DNA of 64,000 bases, taken from the NCBI RefSeq assembly GCF_003478035.1, contig NZ_QUEP01000009.1, forward strand, positions 421 through 64,420, given 5' to 3'. The DNA comes from Clostridium sp. OF03-18AA (lineage in GTDB: Bacteria; Bacillota; Clostridia; Lachnospirales; Lachnospiraceae). Below are positions 1-9,024 of this stretch, piece after piece. Position 1 is the stretch's first letter; every line of letters begins with the position of its first letter. The notes under the pieces were generated by a model. The model was not told the DNA's origin, searched no databases, and saw only the letters and a list, made by a program, of their open reading frames with translations. The translations under genes and the position numbers were made by a program.

Positions 1-27
1 TAGTTTCAAAAACTAAATAATTCTTAT

Positions 28-109
28 GGGCGGATTCCCGAGTGGCCAAAGGGGACAGACTGTAAATCTGCTGCAACTTGCTTCGGTGGTTCGAATCCAC
101 CTCCGCCCA
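28..109 (+). tRNA. tRNA-Tyr (GTA)
   Basis: Seven-base acceptor stem GGGCGGA pairs with TCCGCCC, followed by discriminator A. The anticodon loop shows GTA at 62-64. A long variable arm makes it class II, as expected for bacterial tRNA-Tyr. CCA is not encoded. It is the first of four closely spaced tRNA genes. Confidence 0.95.
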
Positions 110-160
110 TTAAAATAGGTATTGATTTTTCGATATTTATTGTGTATAATAATAAGGTAT

Positions 161-234
<74 letters not shown>

Positions 235-238
235 TTAT

Positions 239-311
<73 letters not shown>

Positions 312-331
312 TTACAACTTAATAGTTGTAT

Positions 332-404
332 GGGATATTAGCTCAGTCGGTAGAGCACTTGACTTTTAATCAAGTTGTCCGGGGTTCGAATCCCCGATGT
401 CTCA
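332..404 (+). tRNA. tRNA-Lys (TTT)
   Basis: The acceptor stem GGGATAT pairs with ATGTCTC, with two G-T pairs. The anticodon stem CTTGA/TCAAG encloses loop CTTTTAA with anticodon TTT. It is the last gene of the tRNA cluster and is followed directly by a terminator hairpin. Confidence 0.95.
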
Positions 405-412
405 TTAAGTTG

Positions 413-438
413 CGGAAGCCGAGAGGTTTCCGTTTTTT
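413..438 (+). terminator. Terminator of the tRNA cluster
   Basis: Stem CGGAAGCC / GGTTTCCG with a GAGA tetraloop, followed by six T. It starts nine bases after tRNA-Lys. Confidence 0.85.
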
Positions 439-456
439 CGTATTCTAAAGTTTGCT

Positions 457-498
457 AAAAAAGAGGTTGCTGCACATTCACACAGCAACCTCTTTTTT
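457..498. terminator. Bidirectional terminator
   Basis: A perfect 16-bp inverted repeat (AAAAAAGAGGTTGCTG and its complement) around a 10-base loop, with A and T tracts on both sides. It separates the plus-strand tRNA cluster from the minus-strand AIM24-family gene and can stop transcription from either side. Confidence 0.9.
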
Positions 499-530
499 AG
501 GTTAAAGTATATGTTGTTGAAAGTCGAAGA

Positions 531-1217
531 TCAGTTTGATTTTGTCGGAATGAACTGTGCAATGCGTCCGGCGAAATCAGCGATATTCTGAGTCTGAAGG
601 ATCACACGGCCAGGACCGGTAAGCTTTGTGAGGAAGAGACCTTCGCCGCCGAAGAAGATGTTTCCAAGGCCTTTGATCGTCTCAACTTCATATTTTAAGG
701 TTTTCTCGAACGCAACGATATTTCCTGTATCAACTTTGATCACTTCGCCCGGTGCGAGCTGTTTCTCGACAACATCGCCGTCGATTTCGAGAAAGGCCAT
801 TCCGGAACCGGAGATGGATTCAAGGATGAAGCCTTCGCCGCCAAACAGTCCGGAAGTAAATTTCTTTGTGAAGGTGACATCAAGATTTACAGAATCCTGT
901 GCGCAGAGGAATGCACCTTTCTGGCAGATCATGCCGCCGTTTTCTGCCGCGTCGATCGGAAGAACCTGACCAGGTACAGTTGACGCAAATGCGATCGTGG
1001 CACCCGGAGCATCCGCACGGTAGGTAGCCATAAACATGGATTCACCGGCAAACATGCGGCCAAGACCTTTCATAAATCCGCCGCGTGTGTTTGTGGACAT
1101 GGAAATCCCTTCAGACATCCAGGACATTCCGCCGGACTGTGTGTACATAGTTTCGCCTGGAGCATCAAATTTGATCTCAACTGCAGGGATAGTTGTGCCA
1201 ATAATTCTGTATTTCAT
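531..1217 (-). CDS. AIM24 / TIGR00266 family protein
   Basis: A 228-residue protein of the AIM24 (TIGR00266) family. The glycine-rich beta-strand repeats are visible (EGFILESISGSG, EGLFLTKLTGPG), as are the two GLFGGEG / IFFGGEG motifs that characterise it. Bacterial members are soluble beta-barrel-like proteins of unknown biochemical role; the name comes from a mitochondrial protein. Length is normal. The start has a good ribosome site (AGAGAGGA, about 5 bases upstream). It stands alone on the minus strand, bounded by a bidirectional terminator, so it is a single-gene unit. Confidence 0.85.
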   Translation of the reverse strand: MKYRIIGTTIPAVEIKFDAPGETMYTQSGGMSWMSEGISMSTNTRGGFMKGLGRMFAGESMFMATYRADAPGATIAFASTVPGQVLPIDAAENGGMICQKGAFLCAQDSVNLDVTFTKKFTSGLFGGEGFILESISGSGMAFLEIDGDVVEKQLAPGEVIKVDTGNIVAFEKTLKYEVETIKGLGNIFFGGEGLFLTKLTGPGRVILQTQNIADFAGRIAQFIPTKSN

Positions 1218-1513
1218 AGGATCCTCTCTTTCTGGCGTATTGAACGATGAAAATACGCTTGTATTGCTGTATCCAAAAGATACACAAGGGTGAACAAATA
1301 TATTATATCATACTCTGCCGATAGTTACAGAAGAGATACTGGAATGAAATTTACGATGAAAAATCCTGTTTATGAAAACAACAAAATGATAACATGTTTA
1401 CAGTTTCCTTAAATATGGGAGTGCTCGCTTGTGTGAAAAAATTATGGATGATAGAATATCGGTAACAAGTTCAGTGACAGGCGAGTTCAGTTTTTTGAAA
1501 AGAAGGTGGCAAG

Positions 1514-2797
1514 GTGAAAAAGATTTGGATGATGGCGGCAGCTTTAGGACTGGGAATCTGGCTGACAGGGTGTTCGCCGGCTTTTGTTCCGGTAGAAGAT
1601 CCGAGTGAGCCACAGACAGAGGAACGAAATAGTCCTGAAACGGAAAAAGATGATCAGAGGGAAGATCTGGCCTTTCAGCCACTTTCGGAGGAAGAACGTC
1701 GGTGGATCGTAACAGAATTGGAATCCTTTGATGGAGATCATAAATTTTCGGATATGGATCCGGAAAAGGCAGCATCCTGCGGTGGAGAGATCCGGGATGC
1801 GTATGATTTTGTTGGACGGGAGACGGAAAATGGTTACGGGTATGTCCTGGGATTTCGAAAAGGCAAGGAGGATCCGCTGAAAGATCTCAGCATTTACAGC
1901 ATTGATGATGTGATCGAGGCTGAAAAGTGGAACGAGGACGAAAGTATTTTTGAAAAAGTATATACTTTCGAAAATGTTTATGAAATGTATTACACGGAAG
2001 CAAAGGATGTTCTGTTTTTTGTTCCGAGCGGAATGGAAGAATCGGAAGAACTCAGAAAAGCATTTACATACAGCCTCTGTGACGGTGACGAGGGGGTCCG
2101 GTATCTGGAGACTGTAAAGGAGCGCGGTGTGCGGATGTCACCACCGGAGGACGGCGGATATCTTACCGTCCGAAGATTTGAAGCTGCAGAGGTACTGGAG
2201 GAATATATTCCTTTGACTGAGGATCAGGAGAAAGAGATCACCGGCTCGGATGAGATCATTGATCCGGTAATGTATGGAATAGATGGGATCACATATACGG
2301 CAAGCCAGGAAATTTATGAGTCAGAAAACCCGGATCCGGATGAGATCACAGTTCCGGCATTAAGAATTGCTGAGGAAAAATGTGAATTTCAGACGGTAGG
2401 AACGGAAGACATGAAAGAAATTACGAGTGCGGAACTTGAGGTAATCCCGATTTCCAAAGAGCTGGAGAAAGAGAAAGGCTTGGAGAGCAAAGATTCTGCT
2501 GACGTGGAAGCTGACTCGGAAGTCGTGGGAATATCCGAGACGCTGCAGGATCCGGAATTGTTAAAAAGGCTGGAGGAGATCCTGTCGGGGGCATCTTTTG
2601 ATGAAGCGAAAGAATGTCCGTATAACGGGATCTTGACGCTTACAAAGGCGGATGGGACACAGATAACGGTGAGACTGGCATCGGACGGATGCGATTCGAT
2701 GGTTTACGGCAGCTACAGTTTTTATCAGGCAGCCGGGGATGAAGTCGCGGAAATTTGGTATATGTTTCCGGAGGTAAAAGCGGAGCTTGTAAAGTAA
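1514..2797 (+). CDS. Putative lipoprotein, unknown function
   Basis: Encodes 427 residues beginning with a lipoprotein signal: Lys-Lys, a hydrophobic stretch, and lipobox LTGC with the modified Cys at residue 20. The start is GTG with AAGGTGG five bases upstream. The mature part is very acidic (many Glu/Asp, for example EKDDQREDL) and has no domain I recognise. The last roughly 80 residues (from about LEEILSG) look like a small folded module reading TLTKADGTQITVRL, perhaps a beta-sheet domain. It is expected on the outer face of the membrane. It could be a lineage-specific protein. It precedes a small membrane protein and a DUF1003 protein on the same strand. Confidence 0.7.
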   Translation: MKKIWMMAAALGLGIWLTGCSPAFVPVEDPSEPQTEERNSPETEKDDQREDLAFQPLSEEERRWIVTELESFDGDHKFSDMDPEKAASCGGEIRDAYDFVGRETENGYGYVLGFRKGKEDPLKDLSIYSIDDVIEAEKWNEDESIFEKVYTFENVYEMYYTEAKDVLFFVPSGMEESEELRKAFTYSLCDGDEGVRYLETVKERGVRMSPPEDGGYLTVRRFEAAEVLEEYIPLTEDQEKEITGSDEIIDPVMYGIDGITYTASQEIYESENPDPDEITVPALRIAEEKCEFQTVGTEDMKEITSAELEVIPISKELEKEKGLESKDSADVEADSEVVGISETLQDPELLKRLEEILSGASFDEAKECPYNGILTLTKADGTQITVRLASDGCDSMVYGSYSFYQAAGDEVAEIWYMFPEVKAELVK

Positions 2798-2825
2798 GCC
2801 GGCATTTGTAGCATTGACACTTCTT

Positions 2826-3023
2826 ATGGAATACAGACAGATATTAGACTGGGTGAACAAAGAAGACTGGAGTGCATTATTGGATGTAGTACCGTTCATG
2901 TTTCTGCCGTTGGGTATATATGTGGTTGTTATGCTGTTGTCAAATGCGCTACTTGTCAGATTTATAAACAAAAAATCAGGTAACTGTTCCGGGGGGGCTG
3001 CGCAAATAAATTTTACCAATTGA
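2826..3023 (+). CDS. Small membrane protein, hypothetical
   Basis: A 65-residue open frame from an ATG at 2826 (a TTG at 2814 would add four residues). It has an acidic/aromatic amphipathic N-terminus (DWVNKEDWSALLD), one hydrophobic segment of about 22 residues (FLPLGIYVVVMLLSNALLV) and a basic RFINKK stop-transfer sequence. No convincing ribosome site is visible, so the start is uncertain. It fills the gap between the lipoprotein and the DUF1003 gene and could be co-transcribed with both. No family recognised. Confidence 0.4.
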   Translation: MEYRQILDWVNKEDWSALLDVVPFMFLPLGIYVVVMLLSNALLVRFINKKSGNCSGGAAQINFTN

Positions 3024-3045
3024 TCGAACTGGAAGGAGTATCATC

Positions 3046-3552
3046 ATGAAAGAGAACAGAAAATTATTGAAAGAAGTGCTGAAGGACATCCGGCACGATA
3101 TGACGGATGAGGAAGTTTTGAACCTTTTAGCAGACAGTAAGATTTCAGTCAGTCCTGAAAAAGAGAAAGAAAAGTACACACTCGGGCAGCGGGCAGCTGA
3201 CACGATCGCAAAATTTGCAGGCAGTTGGGCGTTTATATTTTCCTTTACAGGTGGGCTGATCCTGTGGATGGTCATCAACACGATTCTTGCGTCAAAAGCG
3301 TTTGACGCATATCCGTTTATCCTGCTGAACCTTGTCCTGTCCTGCGTTGCAGCCATTCAGGCACCGCTGATCATGATGAGTCAGAACCGACAGGAGGAAA
3401 AAGACCGCCGGCGTGCTGAAAACGATTATAAGGTAAACCTGAAAACCGAGATCATGATTGAAGACCTCCATGATAAGGTGAATGCGATTCTTATCAGACA
3501 GTCGCAGATCGAGAAAATTCTCTCGGAGCAAAAAGAGAAAAATACTTTATAA
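3046..3552 (+). CDS. DUF1003 family membrane protein
   Basis: A 168-residue protein matching DUF1003. A soluble N-terminal part precedes two transmembrane segments (about residues 65-85 and 92-110) around the hallmark FDAYPFILLNLVLS, followed by the conserved MMSQNRQEEKDRRRAENDY and a C-terminal coiled-coil-like stretch with the LHDKV motif. Function is unknown in the family. The ribosome site GGAAGGAG lies well placed before the ATG. Length is typical. Confidence 0.85.
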   Translation: MKENRKLLKEVLKDIRHDMTDEEVLNLLADSKISVSPEKEKEKYTLGQRAADTIAKFAGSWAFIFSFTGGLILWMVINTILASKAFDAYPFILLNLVLSCVAAIQAPLIMMSQNRQEEKDRRRAENDYKVNLKTEIMIEDLHDKVNAILIRQSQIEKILSEQKEKNTL

Positions 3553-3626
3553 CGAATGTGGATTCGAATTTGACGGGCAATTTCTAGTTCGTTTGCAGTC
3601 AGATGGGAAACAGGAGAATAAAAATT

Positions 3627-5198
3627 TTGAATTACAGAAAAGAAAAACAGCCGGGACTTTTAGAACGGCTGACAGAATATGCGGGATCGGATGCGTATCC
3701 ATTTCATATGCCGGGACATAAAAGAAGGGAGATTCCGGATGGGATCCCGGGGGGATTTCCGGACCCGTATGGGATCGATATCACGGAGATCGATGGGTTT
3801 GACAACCTGCATCATGCGGAAGGAATTTTGAAGGATGCCATGGAAACGGCGGCTGCGATCTACGGGGCGGACCGGTCCTGGTATCTTGTGAATGGGAGTA
3901 CATGCGGGATTTTAAGTGCAGTTTTTGCGACTACGGAAAACGGCGGAAAGATCCTGACAGCGAGAAACTGTCATAAGGCGGTGTACCATGCGATTTGCCT
4001 GAACCGGCTGGAGGCGGAATATCTGTATCCGGAGGAGATCACGAAATTCGGGATCAATGGAGGAATCCGTGCGGAGGACGTGAGAAAAGCGCTTGAAAAG
4101 GATGCGATGCGCTGTGCGGGAAATTCGGGGGATGTGAGAGGAAAAATCACTAAAATCCAGGCAGTGCTCATCACATCCCCAACCTATGAAGGCGTGGTGT
4201 CGGATATCCGGGCGATCGCGGATGCGGCTCATGAATACGGGATCCCGCTGATCGTCGACGAGGCGCATGGGGCGCATCTGGAGTATGCAGATCAGTGTCA
4301 CAGCTTTCCGAAATCGGCGTTGGAATACGGGGCGGATATCGTGATCCAGAGCCTTCATAAGACGTTGCCATGCTTTACCCAGACGGCAATCCTGCATGTG
4401 AAGGGAAAACTTGTGGATCAGGACAGAGTTTCGAGGTATTTGTCCATGTTTCAGACGTCCAGCCCGTCATACCTTTTTATGGCTGGGATGGAGCGGTGCA
4501 TCCGGTATATGGACGGGGACGGAAGAAATGAGATGGTCCGGTATGAGGAAAGACTGGAGCACTTTATGAAGCGAATGGAAGGACTTCAGGTACTTGAGGT
4601 CCTGGACTGGGAAATCTGTAGGAAATATCGGACGGTGGCCGGATGGGATCCGTCGAAGATCGTGGTTTCCACGATGCGCGCAGAGGATTTTCACGGGGAA
4701 GAGCTGGCGGAGACACTGCGGAGAAAATACCATCTTGAGATGGAGATGACAGCGCCGGAGTATGTGATCGCGATGACGTCGCTGATGGACACGGAGGAAG
4801 GATTTGAGCGGCTTGGAACGGCGCTGCTGGAGATTGACGGGGCGCTGAGACGCCGCATGGAGTCCGGGAGAAAGGAGAAAGCAGCTAGTGAGACTCCAGA
4901 AGGCCTGGAATCTAAACTTTCGCACCCGGTCAGGAGAACGCTCATCTGCGAGGCAATGGATGCCGATACGGAGCGCACAGCGCTTCAGGATACGGTCGGA
5001 AAGGTATCTGCGGAGTTTGTGTACCTGTATCCGCCGGGAATCCCGATCATCACACCGGGAGAGGTCTTCACGGATGTGATCGTGGAGAAGATCGTGGCGT
5101 ACAAGGCAGCAGGACTTCTTGTCCAGGGGCCAGCTGATCCGGATGCGGACGTGATCTTAACATGCCAGACGCCAGTGCTTGTTCATAAAGGATGCTGA
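3627..5198 (+). CDS. Orn/Lys/Arg decarboxylase-family PLP enzyme (YaaO-like)
   Basis: A pyridoxal-phosphate fold-type I enzyme of the short arginine/lysine/ornithine decarboxylase branch. Visible motifs are PFHMPGHKR near the N-terminus, NGSTCGIL (phosphate loop), VDEAHGAHL (ring-stacking Asp/His) and QSLHKTLP with the Schiff-base Lys; a C-terminal PPGIPIITPGE motif closes the domain. I choose the TTG at 3627 because AGGAGA lies about 10 bases upstream; an ATG at 3603 gives 531 residues but has no ribosome site. In Bacillus the homologue (yaaO) also sits just upstream of a nucleotide kinase and holB, as here. The substrate cannot be told from sequence; agmatine, cadaverine or putrescine production are the family options. 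Confidence 0.85.
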   Translation: MNYRKEKQPGLLERLTEYAGSDAYPFHMPGHKRREIPDGIPGGFPDPYGIDITEIDGFDNLHHAEGILKDAMETAAAIYGADRSWYLVNGSTCGILSAVFATTENGGKILTARNCHKAVYHAICLNRLEAEYLYPEEITKFGINGGIRAEDVRKALEKDAMRCAGNSGDVRGKITKIQAVLITSPTYEGVVSDIRAIADAAHEYGIPLIVDEAHGAHLEYADQCHSFPKSALEYGADIVIQSLHKTLPCFTQTAILHVKGKLVDQDRVSRYLSMFQTSSPSYLFMAGMERCIRYMDGDGRNEMVRYEERLEHFMKRMEGLQVLEVLDWEICRKYRTVAGWDPSKIVVSTMRAEDFHGEELAETLRRKYHLEMEMTAPEYVIAMTSLMDTEEGFERLGTALLEIDGALRRRMESGRKEKAASETPEGLESKLSHPVRRTLICEAMDADTERTALQDTVGKVSAEFVYLYPPGIPIITPGEVFTDVIVEKIVAYKAAGLLVQGPADPDADVILTCQTPVLVHKGC

Positions 5199-5452
5199 TG
5201 AGTATGCTGCTGGGGAAGGAAATCGTTAGTGATTCAATTATTTTTCCAAGCAGGAACAGGAATTCTTACATCGTATAAGTGGAGACGCGGATCCCGTGAA
5301 ATTATCGAGCGAGGATGGAAACAACGGTTGCACGGGATCTCTGATTTTGATACAATGAAAAGATAGAACCTGAAAAATGGTTGTAAAAGTTCGATCGAAA
5401 AGTCTTATCTGACTGGGATAAAAATTATAATACAGAAGGCTGAGAGAAACAA
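5199..5452. other. Intergenic region with an inverted repeat
   Basis: About 250 bases with no convincing gene. It contains a perfect 9-bp inverted repeat, GATCCCGTG at 5290-5298 and CACGGGATC at 5331-5339, with a 32-base loop and no T tract. This could be a weak terminator or part of a structured leader for the kinase gene. Confidence 0.4.
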
Positions 5453-6034
5453 ATGGGCAGGATATATTATCTTCTTGGAAAGAGTGCGACAGGAAAAGAT
5501 ACACTGTATAAGGAAATACTGAAACGGAGACCAAAGCTGCGGACGGTGACGATGTATACAACAAGACCGATCCGGGAAGGCGAGACGGACGGAGTGGAAT
5601 ATTTCTTTACTGATCGCGAGGAGCTGGAGCGGCAGCTGGCTTCCGGAAAGGTGATCGAGTCGAGAACTTATCAGACGATCGCCGGTCCATGGACTTACTA
5701 TACGGTGGATGACGGGCAGTTTGATGTTGCCGACGACGAGTCCTGTCTTATGATCGGGACACTGGAATCTTACGAGAAGATGTGTGCCTATTTTGAAGCG
5801 GGAAAGATGGTCCCGGTCTATATCGAGGTCCCGGACGGGATCCGGCTTCTCAGGGCCGTCAAACGCGAGGAAAACCAGAAAAAGCCGAATTATCGGGAAG
5901 TCTGCCGGAGATACCTTGCAGACGAAAAAGATTTTTCAGAGGAAAATCTGGAACGCTTGGGAATTACGAAGAGATATCAGAACACGGATATGGAAATGTG
6001 CCTGGAAGAAATCCTAAGGGATTTGGATAAATAA
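5453..6034 (+). CDS. Guanylate kinase-like P-loop kinase
   Basis: A 193-residue protein of the guanylate kinase superfamily. The N-terminal P-loop reads GKSATGKDT, a variant of the usual GPSGxGKST. Next come TTRPIREGETDGVEYFF, which corresponds to the GMP-binding TTRxPRxGExxGxxYxF stretch, and the lid-like RAVKREENQKKPNYREVCRR. The usual reaction is ATP + GMP to ADP + GDP in the cytoplasm. Given the variant P-loop it may be a divergent kinase and not the main Gmk, so no gene symbol is given. It lies between a yaaO-like decarboxylase and holB, the place occupied by thymidylate kinase in Bacillus. Confidence 0.75.
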   Translation: MGRIYYLLGKSATGKDTLYKEILKRRPKLRTVTMYTTRPIREGETDGVEYFFTDREELERQLASGKVIESRTYQTIAGPWTYYTVDDGQFDVADDESCLMIGTLESYEKMCAYFEAGKMVPVYIEVPDGIRLLRAVKREENQKKPNYREVCRRYLADEKDFSEENLERLGITKRYQNTDMEMCLEEILRDLDK

Positions 6035-6170
6035 CTTTTTATAGGCGTTATTTTGTGGTAAGATAAAATGGAAACACCGTTAGCGGGAACAGTTAAATGT
6101 TCTGTTCGAACCGGGAAGATCCGGCGTAAAAAGCACTGCCGGAACCAACAGGATGAGGAGGGATGCGGCT

Positions 6171-7178
6171 ATGTCAGAAGAAAAGATCATGGGATTTGAA
6201 GAGATCCTCGGGAATGAGATGGTGAAAGATCACTTTAAAAAGGCGATCCAGAACCATAAGATCTCACATGCTTATATCCTGACGGGAGAAGCCGGCATGG
6301 GAAGAAAATCGATCGCGAATGCGTTTGCGATGACACTCCTGTGCGAAAAAGGCGGAAGTGAGCCGTGTATGATGTGCCATTCCTGCAAGCAGGTGATGAG
6401 CGGAAATCATCCGGATCTCATCTATGTGACGCATGAAAAGCCGGGAAGTATCGGCGTGGATGATGTGCGGGAACAGATCAATGATACGATCATGATCCGT
6501 CCGTACAGCAGTTATTATAAGATCTATATCGTGGATGAGGCGGAAAAAATGACGGTCCAGGCGCAGAATGCCCTGTTAAAAACGATCGAAGAGCCGCCGT
6601 CCTACGCGGTCATCATTCTGATCACGACGAACCAGGAGGCGTTTCTTCCGACGATCCTCTCCAGATGTGTCCAGATGAAGTTAAAGCCGCTTAAGGATTT
6701 CACGATCAAGAGTTACCTGACCCAGAATCTCCATATCGCGGAGAAGGATGCGGATATCTGCGCTGCATTTGCGAGGGGAAATCTCGGAAAGGCGATTCAT
6801 CTGGCTTCGTCGGATGAATTCAAGGAACTTTTCCAGAAGGTCATGGTTCTCGTGAAAAACGTGGGAACTATGGATATTTCGATGCTTCTGGATTGTATCC
6901 GGGAGATGAAAGAGCAGAACTTTGATATCGGCGAGGTGCTGGATCTGATGCAGCTCTGGTACCGGGACGTGCTCATGTTCAAGGTCACAAAGGACATGAA
7001 CCTGCTGATCTTCAAAGATGAATATAAAATGATCAATGAGACGGGAGAAAAAGTCGACTATGCCGGTCTGGAAGCGATCCTTGCGGCGATCGACACAGCG
7101 AGAACACGTTTGAACGCAAACGTAAATATGGAATTGGCGATGGAATTACTCCTGCTGACCATGAAGAACCCGTCATAA
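6171..7178 (+). CDS. holB: DNA polymerase III subunit delta'
   Basis: Clamp-loader AAA+ subunit that helps load the sliding clamp. Visible features are a degenerate Walker A region GEAGMGRKS (Arg where Lys is usual), a Cys cluster C..CMMCHSC for zinc, Walker B-like IYIVDEAEKM, NALLKTIEEPP and the SRC motif in LPTILSRCVQMK. The ATG at 6171 has GAGGAGG eight bases upstream, better than the in-frame ATG at 6153. A lacking Walker A Lys fits a delta' that does not hydrolyse ATP. It is followed 10 bases later by ricT, the order seen across Firmicutes (holB, ricT/yaaT). Confidence 0.9.
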   Translation: MSEEKIMGFEEILGNEMVKDHFKKAIQNHKISHAYILTGEAGMGRKSIANAFAMTLLCEKGGSEPCMMCHSCKQVMSGNHPDLIYVTHEKPGSIGVDDVREQINDTIMIRPYSSYYKIYIVDEAEKMTVQAQNALLKTIEEPPSYAVIILITTNQEAFLPTILSRCVQMKLKPLKDFTIKSYLTQNLHIAEKDADICAAFARGNLGKAIHLASSDEFKELFQKVMVLVKNVGTMDISMLLDCIREMKEQNFDIGEVLDLMQLWYRDVLMFKVTKDMNLLIFKDEYKMINETGEKVDYAGLEAILAAIDTARTRLNANVNMELAMELLLLTMKNPS

Positions 7179-7188
7179 GGAGCAAAGA

Positions 7189-8100
7189 ATGACGAAAGTA
7201 ATCGGGATCCGCTTCCGGAAAGCGGGAAAAGTATATTATTTCAGCCCTGGTGAAAATGAGATTAAAACAGGCGATCATGTGATCGTCGAGACGGCCAGAG
7301 GCGTGGAGTACGGATATGTGGTGCTCGGAACTCACGAGGTGGACGATAAAAAGGTGATCCAGCCGCTGAAATCCGTGATCCGCATGGCAACACCGGCGGA
7401 TGAGGAGACGGAGCGCCGCAACAAGGAGAAAGAAAAAGAGGCGTTCAAGGTCTGCGTTGAGAAGATCAAGAAACACAATCTCAGTATGAAGCTCATTGAC
7501 ACGGAGTATACGTTTGACAACAATAAAGTATTGTTCTACTTTACGGCAGACGGAAGGATCGACTTCCGTGAGCTGGTAAAGGATCTGGCGTCCGTGTTTA
7601 AGACGAGGATCGAGCTCCGACAGATCGGTGTCCGCGATGAGACAAAGATCGTCGGCGGGATCGGGATCTGCGGAAGACCGCTCTGCTGTGCGTCGTATCT
7701 TTCCGAGTTTATCCCGGTATCGATCAAGATGGCGAAGGAGCAGAACCTGTCCTTAAATCCGACGAAGATCTCCGGCGTCTGCGGCAGACTGATGTGCTGC
7801 TTAAAGTACGAGGAGGACACATACGAGGAGTTGAACGGAAGACTTCCGAATATCGGCGACTATGTGACGACGGACGACGGTTTAAAGGGTGAAGTCCACA
7901 GCGTCAGCATCCTGCGCCAGCTCGTGAAGGTCATCGTGACGGTAAATAACGATGAGAAGGAGATCCGTGAGTATAAGGTGGATCAGCTGAAATTCCGGCC
8001 GAAAAAGAGACGGGAAAAACAGTCATCCAACGATGCGGAGTTAAAGCAGTTAGAGGCACTGGAGAAAAAAGAAGGGAAATCAAAACTCGATGGCGATTGA
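7189..8100 (+). CDS. ricT: PSP1-domain protein RicT (YaaT family)
   Basis: A 303-residue PSP1-domain protein. The diagnostic Cys-rich core is present: GICGRPLCCASYLSEF and GVCGRLMCCLKYE. In Bacillus, RicT acts with RicA and RicF as an iron-sulfur complex that affects RNase Y maturation of mRNA, competence, sporulation and biofilm formation. The C-terminal tail is Lys/Glu-rich. The ribosome site AAGGAG lies just after holB. No ricA or ricF gene is seen nearby. The 3' end overlaps trmN6 by 11 bases, so the two are translationally linked. Confidence 0.9.
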   Translation: MTKVIGIRFRKAGKVYYFSPGENEIKTGDHVIVETARGVEYGYVVLGTHEVDDKKVIQPLKSVIRMATPADEETERRNKEKEKEAFKVCVEKIKKHNLSMKLIDTEYTFDNNKVLFYFTADGRIDFRELVKDLASVFKTRIELRQIGVRDETKIVGGIGICGRPLCCASYLSEFIPVSIKMAKEQNLSLNPTKISGVCGRLMCCLKYEEDTYEELNGRLPNIGDYVTTDDGLKGEVHSVSILRQLVKVIVTVNNDEKEIREYKVDQLKFRPKKRREKQSSNDAELKQLEALEKKEGKSKLDGD

Positions 8101-8827
8101 GTTAAAGGAAAATGAGCGTCTGGATGATCTTCAGAGAAATGGACTGCAGATCATCCAGAAGACAGATGGGTTCTGCTTTGGTATGGACGCGGTGCTGCTT
8201 TCCGGATTTGCGGCGGTGAAACCGGGAGAGCGGGCGCTGGATCTCGGAACAGGAACAGGGATCATCCCGCTTCTTCTCTCCGCAAAAACGCAGGGAGAAC
8301 ATTTTTCGGCACTTGAGATCCAGGATGAGATCGCCGAGATGGCAGAGCGGAGTGTGAAACTGAACCATCTGGAAGAAAAAATCGAGATCGTACATGGAGA
8401 TATCAAGGAAGCCAGCCGGATTTTCGGAGCGGCTTCCTTTGATGTCGTTACGACAAATCCGCCGTATATGAATGACGCTCATGGGTTAAAGAACCCGACG
8501 GAAGTAAAGGCGATCTCGAGACATGAGGTCCTCTGCACGCTGGAGGATGTTGTGCGGGAAGGCGCGAAGGTCCTGAAACCGGGCGGAAGGATGTATATGG
8601 TCCACCGGCCGCACCGTCTGATCGAGATCCTCGGGACGATGGAGCAGTATAAGCTGGAGCCGAAGCGGATGAAAATGGTGCACCCGTTCCGGGATAAGGA
8701 TGCGAATATGGTCCTTATTGAAGCGGTTCGCGGCGGCGGGGCCTGGATGAAGGTGGAAGCACCGGTGATCGTTTATAAGGAGCCGGGAGTGTATACGGAT
8801 GAGATCTATTCGATTTACGGGTATTAA
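8090..8827 (+). CDS. trmN6: tRNA1(Val) (adenine37-N6)-methyltransferase TrmN6
   Basis: A Rossmann-fold SAM-dependent methyltransferase. Motif I is LDLGTGTGIIPLLL, motif IV is TTNPPYM (the NPPY signature of adenine-N6 enzymes). The N-terminal DGFCFGMDAVLLSGFA matches the TrmN6/YabB family. Expected to methylate A37 of tRNA-Val. The ATG lies inside the last codons of ricT. The Bacillus homologue (yabB) is in the same neighbourhood, which supports the call. Confidence 0.85.
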   Translation: MAIELKENERLDDLQRNGLQIIQKTDGFCFGMDAVLLSGFAAVKPGERALDLGTGTGIIPLLLSAKTQGEHFSALEIQDEIAEMAERSVKLNHLEEKIEIVHGDIKEASRIFGAASFDVVTTNPPYMNDAHGLKNPTEVKAISRHEVLCTLEDVVREGAKVLKPGGRMYMVHRPHRLIEILGTMEQYKLEPKRMKMVHPFRDKDANMVLIEAVRGGGAWMKVEAPVIVYKEPGVYTDEIYSIYGY

Positions 8828-8870
8828 ATTGTTGAGGGGGGTTCTTTTGGCGGATGAGCCGGAAAATGTC

Positions 8871-8970
8871 AGAAATTTTCTAAACGAAAAGCTCCGGATA
8901 ATGTAGGAATAGTCGCGGATCTTGCCAATCCGGAATGGAATCATCCGTAAACTCGCGTTACGGAAATATT
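8871..8970. repeat. Dispersed intergenic repeat, copy A
   Basis: This stretch resembles 19091-19214. Shared blocks are a GAAATTTTC-like start, an A-rich GAAAA block, then TCGCGGATCTTGCC, CCGGAATGG and later GCGTTACGG. It is the most diverged of three copies. It lies between trmN6 and rsmI and shows an imperfect stem between CCGGAT and ATCCGG. Confidence 0.5.
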
Positions 8971-9024
8971 GAGATAAAAAGCTGTCGGTGAAAAAGCAGC
9001 ATCGGGCAGCAGGAGGAATTGGTC

